From Rhodospirillales bacterium (GTDB lineage: Bacteria > Pseudomonadota > Alphaproteobacteria > Micavibrionales > Micavibrionaceae): a DNA stretch of 64,000 bases. Of the stretch, positions 60,724 through 64,000 are shown in pieces; position 1 is the first letter of the stretch, and every line of letters starts with the position of its first letter. A program made the translations under genes and the position numbers. The notes under the pieces were generated by a model, which was not told where the DNA came from, did not search any database, and was given only the letters and a program-made list of their open reading frames with translations. The stretch spans positions 1,364,001 to 1,428,000 of the forward strand of contig CP060239.1 in assembly GCA_023898785.1 (NCBI GenBank). The letters are read 5' to 3'.

Positions 60724-61356
60724 TTAGGCGCCGCGCTTAGAGCTTGTTGATTTGTTAGGCGCTTTTTTAGGCGCGGCTTTTTTTGCTCCGGCTTTTTCGC
60801 CTTTTTCAGCCTTAGGAGTGACTTTCTTTTTCTCGGCTGGTTTTTTCTCGGCTGGTTTTTTCTCGGCTTTAGCTTTTTCGGCTTTTTCTTTATTCTTTGC
60901 TACGGTTTCTTTCAATTCTTCGGACGCTCCCACCGGCATGTCCTCGAAAACAGGACCAGAATCTTTGCCTTTGGCTTCGACGTCACGATCGACCAGCTCG
61001 ATTACCGCCATCGGCGCGGCATCGCCATAGCGGAAACCGGCTTTCAGAACGCGGGTATAACCACCAGAGCGTCCTTCGTAGCGCTCAGCCAGGACATCAA
61101 AGATTTTGCTAACCATAGCTTCGTCACGCATTTTGGAGATGGCCTGACGGCGTTTTCCAAGTGCAGTGGCCGGGTTGGCACTGGCTTGTTTACCCAATGT
61201 GATGAGTTTTTCGATATAGGGCTTGAGTTCCTTGGCTTTGGGCAAGGTCGTAGTGATCTGCTCATGTTTAACCAAGCTTGCCGCCATATTTGCCAGCATT
61301 GCCTTACGGTGGCTGGAGTCACGGTTTAGTTTACGTTGTTTGATACGATGTTTCAT
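60724..61356 (-). CDS. rplQ: Large ribosomal subunit protein bL17, C-terminally extended
   Basis: A 210-residue bL17. The conserved core is residues 1-125 (MKHRIKQRKLNRDSSHRKAM, LVKHEQITTTLPKAKELKPY, GGYTRVLKAGFRYGDAAPMA). After about residue 140 comes a long tail built from Lys, Ala, Glu and Pro (AEKKPAEKKPAEKKK), ending KAPNKSTSSKRGA. Core L17 is about 120-140 residues, so the tail is an addition and is likely disordered. It is the last gene of the adk-rpsM-rpsK-rpoA-rplQ group, 189 bases after rpoA, a wider gap than usual. Confidence 0.96.
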   Translation of the reverse strand: MKHRIKQRKLNRDSSHRKAMLANMAASLVKHEQITTTLPKAKELKPYIEKLITLGKQASANPATALGKRRQAISKMRDEAMVSKIFDVLAERYEGRSGGYTRVLKAGFRYGDAAPMAVIELVDRDVEAKGKDSGPVFEDMPVGASEELKETVAKNKEKAEKAKAEKKPAEKKPAEKKKVTPKAEKGEKAGAKKAAPKKAPNKSTSSKRGA

Positions 61357-61545
61357 CGAATCGTCCTTTCTGCACCACCTTTGGCGCGGCTGCGACTTTA
61401 AACGGGTAAAGCCATTTTACATAATGCAAACCCTCTGGGGAGAGATTAGCTGAGAGTATGTTGTTTTCCCGGCCTTGTTCGCATGTGGGGTACTCACCCC
61501 TATTTTTAAATGGGGCCCCGCAATGCCGCAGCCCCACATCAAACC

Positions 61546-62562
61546 CTAGAATTGTTGATCATCCGCCTTTTTGGCCAGATCTTCAATATTTTCCGGCGGC
61601 CAGCCTTCAACCTGCATGCCCAGATGCAAGCCCATGATGGTCAGCACTTCCTTGATCTCGTTCAGAGATTTCCGGCCGAAGTTCGGTGTACGAAGCATGT
61701 CGCTTTCGCTTTTCTGAACCAGATCCCCAATGTAAACGATGTTGTCGTTTTTCAGGCAATTGGCAGAGCGAACAGAAAGTTCAAGCTCTTCAACCTTTTT
61801 CAGCAGGTTTTTGTTGAACGGCAATTCATGCTCTTCTTCTTTCTCGGTGGCCACTTCCGGCTCATCGAAGTTCACAAAGACTTGCAATTGATCCTGCAAG
61901 ATGCGCGCCGCGAAGGCCACAGCATCTTCCGGCGTGATAACGCCGTTTGTTTGCAATGTCAAAGTCAGCTTATCATAGTCGGTGATTTGGCCAACGCGAG
62001 TATCTTCGACTTCGTAGGTGACTTTGCGGATCGGTGAGAACACGCTGTCGACCGGAATGAGGCCCACAGGGGCTTCTTCCGGGCGGTTTTGTGCAGCCGG
62101 ACGGTAGCCTTTGCCTGTATCCACGGTCATTTCCATGGAGAGCTTGGCACCTTTGTCCAGTGTGCAAATCACCAGATCAGGGTTCATAATTTCAATGTCA
62201 GCACCCGCTTCGATTTGTGCGGCGGTGACTTCGCAAGGGCCTTCTGCGGAAAGGCGCATTTTCTTCGGTCCCTCGGCATGCATGCGCACAGCCAAAGCTT
62301 TGATGTTCAGGATGATGTCTGTGACATCTTCGCGAACGCCTTCTATGGACGAAAATTCGTGCAATACACCATCGATTTGCACAGCTGTAACGGCAGCGCC
62401 TTGCAAAGATGAGAGCAGGATCCGGCGCAGGGCGTTGCCCAGCGTTAAGCCAAAGCCACGCTCCAAAGGTTCTGCGACGACTTTCCCGGTGTTGGGAACT
62501 TCTGAGTGTGAAATATCGAGTTTGCTTGGCTTAATCAGTTCTTGCCAGTTTTTCTGTATCAT
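61546..62562 (-). CDS. rpoA: DNA-directed RNA polymerase subunit alpha
   Basis: A 338-residue alpha subunit. The N-terminal assembly domain starts QKNWQELIKPSKLDISHSEV and contains RGFGLTLGNALRRILLSSLQ. The C-terminal domain, which binds UP elements and activators, contains LSVRSANCLKNDNIVYIGDL, then RTPNFGRKSLNEIKEVL. The ATG at 62560-62562 has AAGGA nearby; the frame is open six codons further up. It stands between rpsK and rplQ, the standard order. Confidence 0.97.
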   Translation of the reverse strand: MIQKNWQELIKPSKLDISHSEVPNTGKVVAEPLERGFGLTLGNALRRILLSSLQGAAVTAVQIDGVLHEFSSIEGVREDVTDIILNIKALAVRMHAEGPKKMRLSAEGPCEVTAAQIEAGADIEIMNPDLVICTLDKGAKLSMEMTVDTGKGYRPAAQNRPEEAPVGLIPVDSVFSPIRKVTYEVEDTRVGQITDYDKLTLTLQTNGVITPEDAVAFAARILQDQLQVFVNFDEPEVATEKEEEHELPFNKNLLKKVEELELSVRSANCLKNDNIVYIGDLVQKSESDMLRTPNFGRKSLNEIKEVLTIMGLHLGMQVEGWPPENIEDLAKKADDQQF

Positions 62563-62679
62563 TTGGTTTTTCCTTCTCACTTCATCCGGTTCTTAGCCGG
62601 CCTCTTAGTTGGGTTAAAAAATCTTCTTTGAAGAGGCCCCACCAACTCCTTTTGGTAATCGGGGGGACGTCTTCGGCAA

Positions 62680-63069
62680 TTACACGCGGCGGCGTTTCGG
62701 CGGACGGCATCCGTTGTGCGGAATAGGCGTCACGTCATTGATCTGCTTGATCGTAAAGCCGATGTTTTGCAAAGCCCGCAGTGCGCTTTCGCGGCCTGAG
62801 CCAGGGCCTTTGACGCGAACGTCAACTTCTTTCATACCGTGTTCCTGCGCCTTGCGGCCAGCATCTTCAGCCGCCATCTGGGCAGCGTAAGGCGTCGATT
62901 TACGAGAGCCTTTGAACCCCATCATCCCGGCAGAAGACCATGACACAACATTGCCTTGCTTATCGGTAAAGGAGATCAACGTATTGTTGAATGTTGAGTT
63001 TACAATCACATCGCCAGAGACGATGTTCTTTTTCTCTTTTCTTTTTGCTTTTGTCTTTGGTTTAGCCAT
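62680..63069 (-). CDS. rpsK: Small ribosomal subunit protein uS11
   Basis: A 129-residue uS11. Conserved parts: GDVIVNSTFNNTLISFTDKQ, SAGMMGFKGSRKSTPYAAQM, VRVKGPGSGRESALRALQNI and the tail DVTPIPHNGCRPPKRRRV. It binds 16S rRNA at the platform. It is 14 bases downstream of rpsM. Confidence 0.98.
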   Translation of the reverse strand: MAKPKTKAKRKEKKNIVSGDVIVNSTFNNTLISFTDKQGNVVSWSSAGMMGFKGSRKSTPYAAQMAAEDAGRKAQEHGMKEVDVRVKGPGSGRESALRALQNIGFTIKQINDVTPIPHNGCRPPKRRRV

Positions 63070-63083
63070 TTTTTACGCCCTCC

Positions 63084-63455
63084 TTACTTCTTCTTACCGG
63101 CAATCGGTTTTGCAGGGCCTTTGCGCGTACGGCAATTTGTTTTTGTACGCTGACCGCGAACAGACAAGCCATTACGGTGGCGCAGGCCACGATAGCATTT
63201 CATGTCCAACAACCGCTTGATGTTCATGGATGTCTCGCGGCGCAGATCCCCTTCGATCATATAGGCGTCGGTGTCGATTTCGGCGCGGATGCGATTGAGT
63301 GTATCTTCGTCCAGTTCACCCATGCGCTTTTGTACATCGATTCCCAATTTGTCACAGATTTTAAAAGCGGTGGTACGGCCAATGCCATGAATATAGGTCA
63401 GGGCAATCGGCGTACGTTTTTTGTCGGGTACGTTAACCCCGGCAATACGTGCCAT
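63084..63455 (-). CDS. rpsM: Small ribosomal subunit protein uS13
   Basis: A 123-residue uS13. ARIAGVNVPDKKRTPIALTY, IHGIGRTTAFKICDKLGID, the helix-two-turn-helix part, and the basic tail RGLRHRNGLSVRGQRTKTNC followed by RTRKGPAKP are standard. It sits in the 30S head near the P-site tRNA. AAAGGAAAATGAA precedes the ATG. A terminator-like hairpin separates it from adk. Confidence 0.98.
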   Translation of the reverse strand: MARIAGVNVPDKKRTPIALTYIHGIGRTTAFKICDKLGIDVQKRMGELDEDTLNRIRAEIDTDAYMIEGDLRRETSMNIKRLLDMKCYRGLRHRNGLSVRGQRTKTNCRTRKGPAKPIAGKKK

Positions 63456-63526
63456 TTCATTTTCCTTTCAATTTCAACTGAACCGTAAATGGCTCCGCGC
63501 GTTAAGCTTTCACCAGCCGGTTCATA

Positions 63527-63560
63527 AACCAAAACACCCACAATAATGGGATTGTGGGTG
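63527..63560 (-). terminator. Terminator-like hairpin between adk and rpsM
   Basis: CACCCACAAT (63535-63544) and ATTGTGGGTG (63551-63560) form a perfect 10-bp stem with a 6-nt loop. On the minus strand TTTTGGTTTA follows. It could end or attenuate transcription from adk, in which case rpsM needs a promoter between 63456 and 63530. Confidence 0.6.
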
Positions 63561-63633
63561 CAATATAGGGATTTTGGTCCTCGCGTCAACTAAATAATTC
63601 GCACGGTAAAGCCTGACCTTGCGCAACGAAAGC

Positions 63634-64000
63634 TTATTTTAAAACGGCGTCGATCTGGGCCGTTACGTCCGTGATTGATTGCATACCATCAATATGGCGC
63701 AAAATGCCGTGATTTTTGTAATATGGCAGCACGGGCGCGGTCTGATCATTATAGACTTTCAACCGGTTTTTGAGGGTTTCGGCATTGTCATCGCTGCGTT
63801 GGCCCCCGGTTTCAGCCGCACGGGTCTGGATGCGGTCGATCAGGGCCTCTTCATCGACTTCCAGCACAATGACGTGATCGAGCTTGCGGCCCATATGGGA
63901 CAACATATTATCCAAGACTTCGGCTTGGTCGACTGTGCGCGGGAAACCGTCAAGGATGAAGCCTTTTTCGCATTCAGGTTCGGAAATGCAGTTGGCGATG
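63634..64000 (-). CDS. adk: Adenylate kinase, C-terminal part
   Basis: Partial: the N-terminus with the P-loop lies beyond the right edge; about 121 C-terminal residues are visible. The motif GFILDGFPRTVDQAEVLDNM is the adenylate kinase signature, and RLKVYNDQTAPVLPYYK ends the core. The LID region (RIQTRAAETGGQRSDDNAET) is the short form, without a zinc-binding Cys set, as in other Alphaproteobacteria. The enzyme interconverts ATP plus AMP with two ADP. The frame continues to position 64000 without a stop, ahead of rpsM as in the spc/alpha operon region. Confidence 0.95.
   Translation of the reverse strand, partial: IANCISEPECEKGFILDGFPRTVDQAEVLDNMLSHMGRKLDHVIVLEVDEEALIDRIQTRAAETGGQRSDDNAETLKNRLKVYNDQTAPVLPYYKNHGILRHIDGMQSITDVTAQIDAVLK

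Noticed and set aside
61487..61500. GGGGT-ACTC-ACCCC hairpin between rpoA and rplQ
   Set aside because: Stem of only five pairs and no T tract after it on the minus strand, so I do not call it a terminator or attenuator.
1..64000. CRISPR arrays, rRNA and tRNA genes
   Set aside because: No regularly spaced direct repeats, no rRNA-like conserved stretches and no cloverleaf-like sequence were seen on reading the intergenic regions by eye.

Overview
The window is a bacterial chromosome segment, almost certainly from an alphaproteobacterium. The evidence is gene order and family type: hdaA next to a PerM-type permease and purMN, ETF-QO followed by a TPR protein and ispE, a PodJ-like polar protein, an EipB (DUF1849) protein, and the end of the ribosomal operon in the order adk-rpsM-rpsK-rpoA-rplQ. 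Base composition looks intermediate rather than GC-rich. A single-chain GlyRS and a SapC-family gene suggest a lineage away from the well-studied Rhizobiales and Caulobacterales, possibly Micavibrio-like, but this placement is a guess. No tRNA, rRNA or CRISPR array was recognised.

Layout. 0-3.6 kb: the 5' part of an envelope gene (EipB), a GGDEF protein with a degraded active site, an unknown coiled-coil protein and a LysM protein whose ribosome-binding site lies in a perfect hairpin. 3.6-12.3 kb: aspS, rnd, sixA, hdaA, an AI-2E/PerM permease, a DUF2066 protein, purM and purN. 12.3-20.8 kb: a 51-residue membrane protein, a large tripartite hybrid histidine kinase, ndk, a protein resembling the RelA/SpoT nucleotidyltransferase fold, alaS and a HisN-type phosphatase. 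20.9-30.8 kb: Slt transglycosylase, uracil-DNA glycosylase, ETF-QO, a TPR protein, ispE and a PodJ-like protein.

30.9-38.9 kb is the main accessory region. A GC-rich IS3-family element with a 3-bp target duplication sits beside an unusual chaperone-usher-like locus: an usher-type outer-membrane barrel ending in a SPOR domain, two DUF4402 pilin-like proteins, a PapD-type chaperone, and a neighbouring AMIN-domain lipoprotein. This is the best candidate for an undescribed system: a surface fibre whose export pore appears to carry its own peptidoglycan-binding domain.

38.9-47.4 kb: a complete RND efflux operon (adaptor, pump, outer-membrane channel), cysQ and ugd. 47.6-54.7 kb: SapC, a helix-turn-helix coiled-coil protein, a cysteine-rich secreted protein, an acyl-CoA dehydrogenase, a second transglycosylase, a TrmN6-like methyltransferase, an S49 peptidase and a membrane protein. 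54.7-64 kb: single-chain glyS, a very acidic small protein behind a highly AT-rich leader, panC-panB, a DegP-type protease, a 75-residue orphan, then rplQ, rpoA, rpsK, rpsM and partial adk on the minus strand.

Three dispersed repeat types occur: a motif containing GTCAGGACCT (3 copies), a CATTGCGAG-type inverted repeat (2 copies) and one IS200/IS605-like hairpin.
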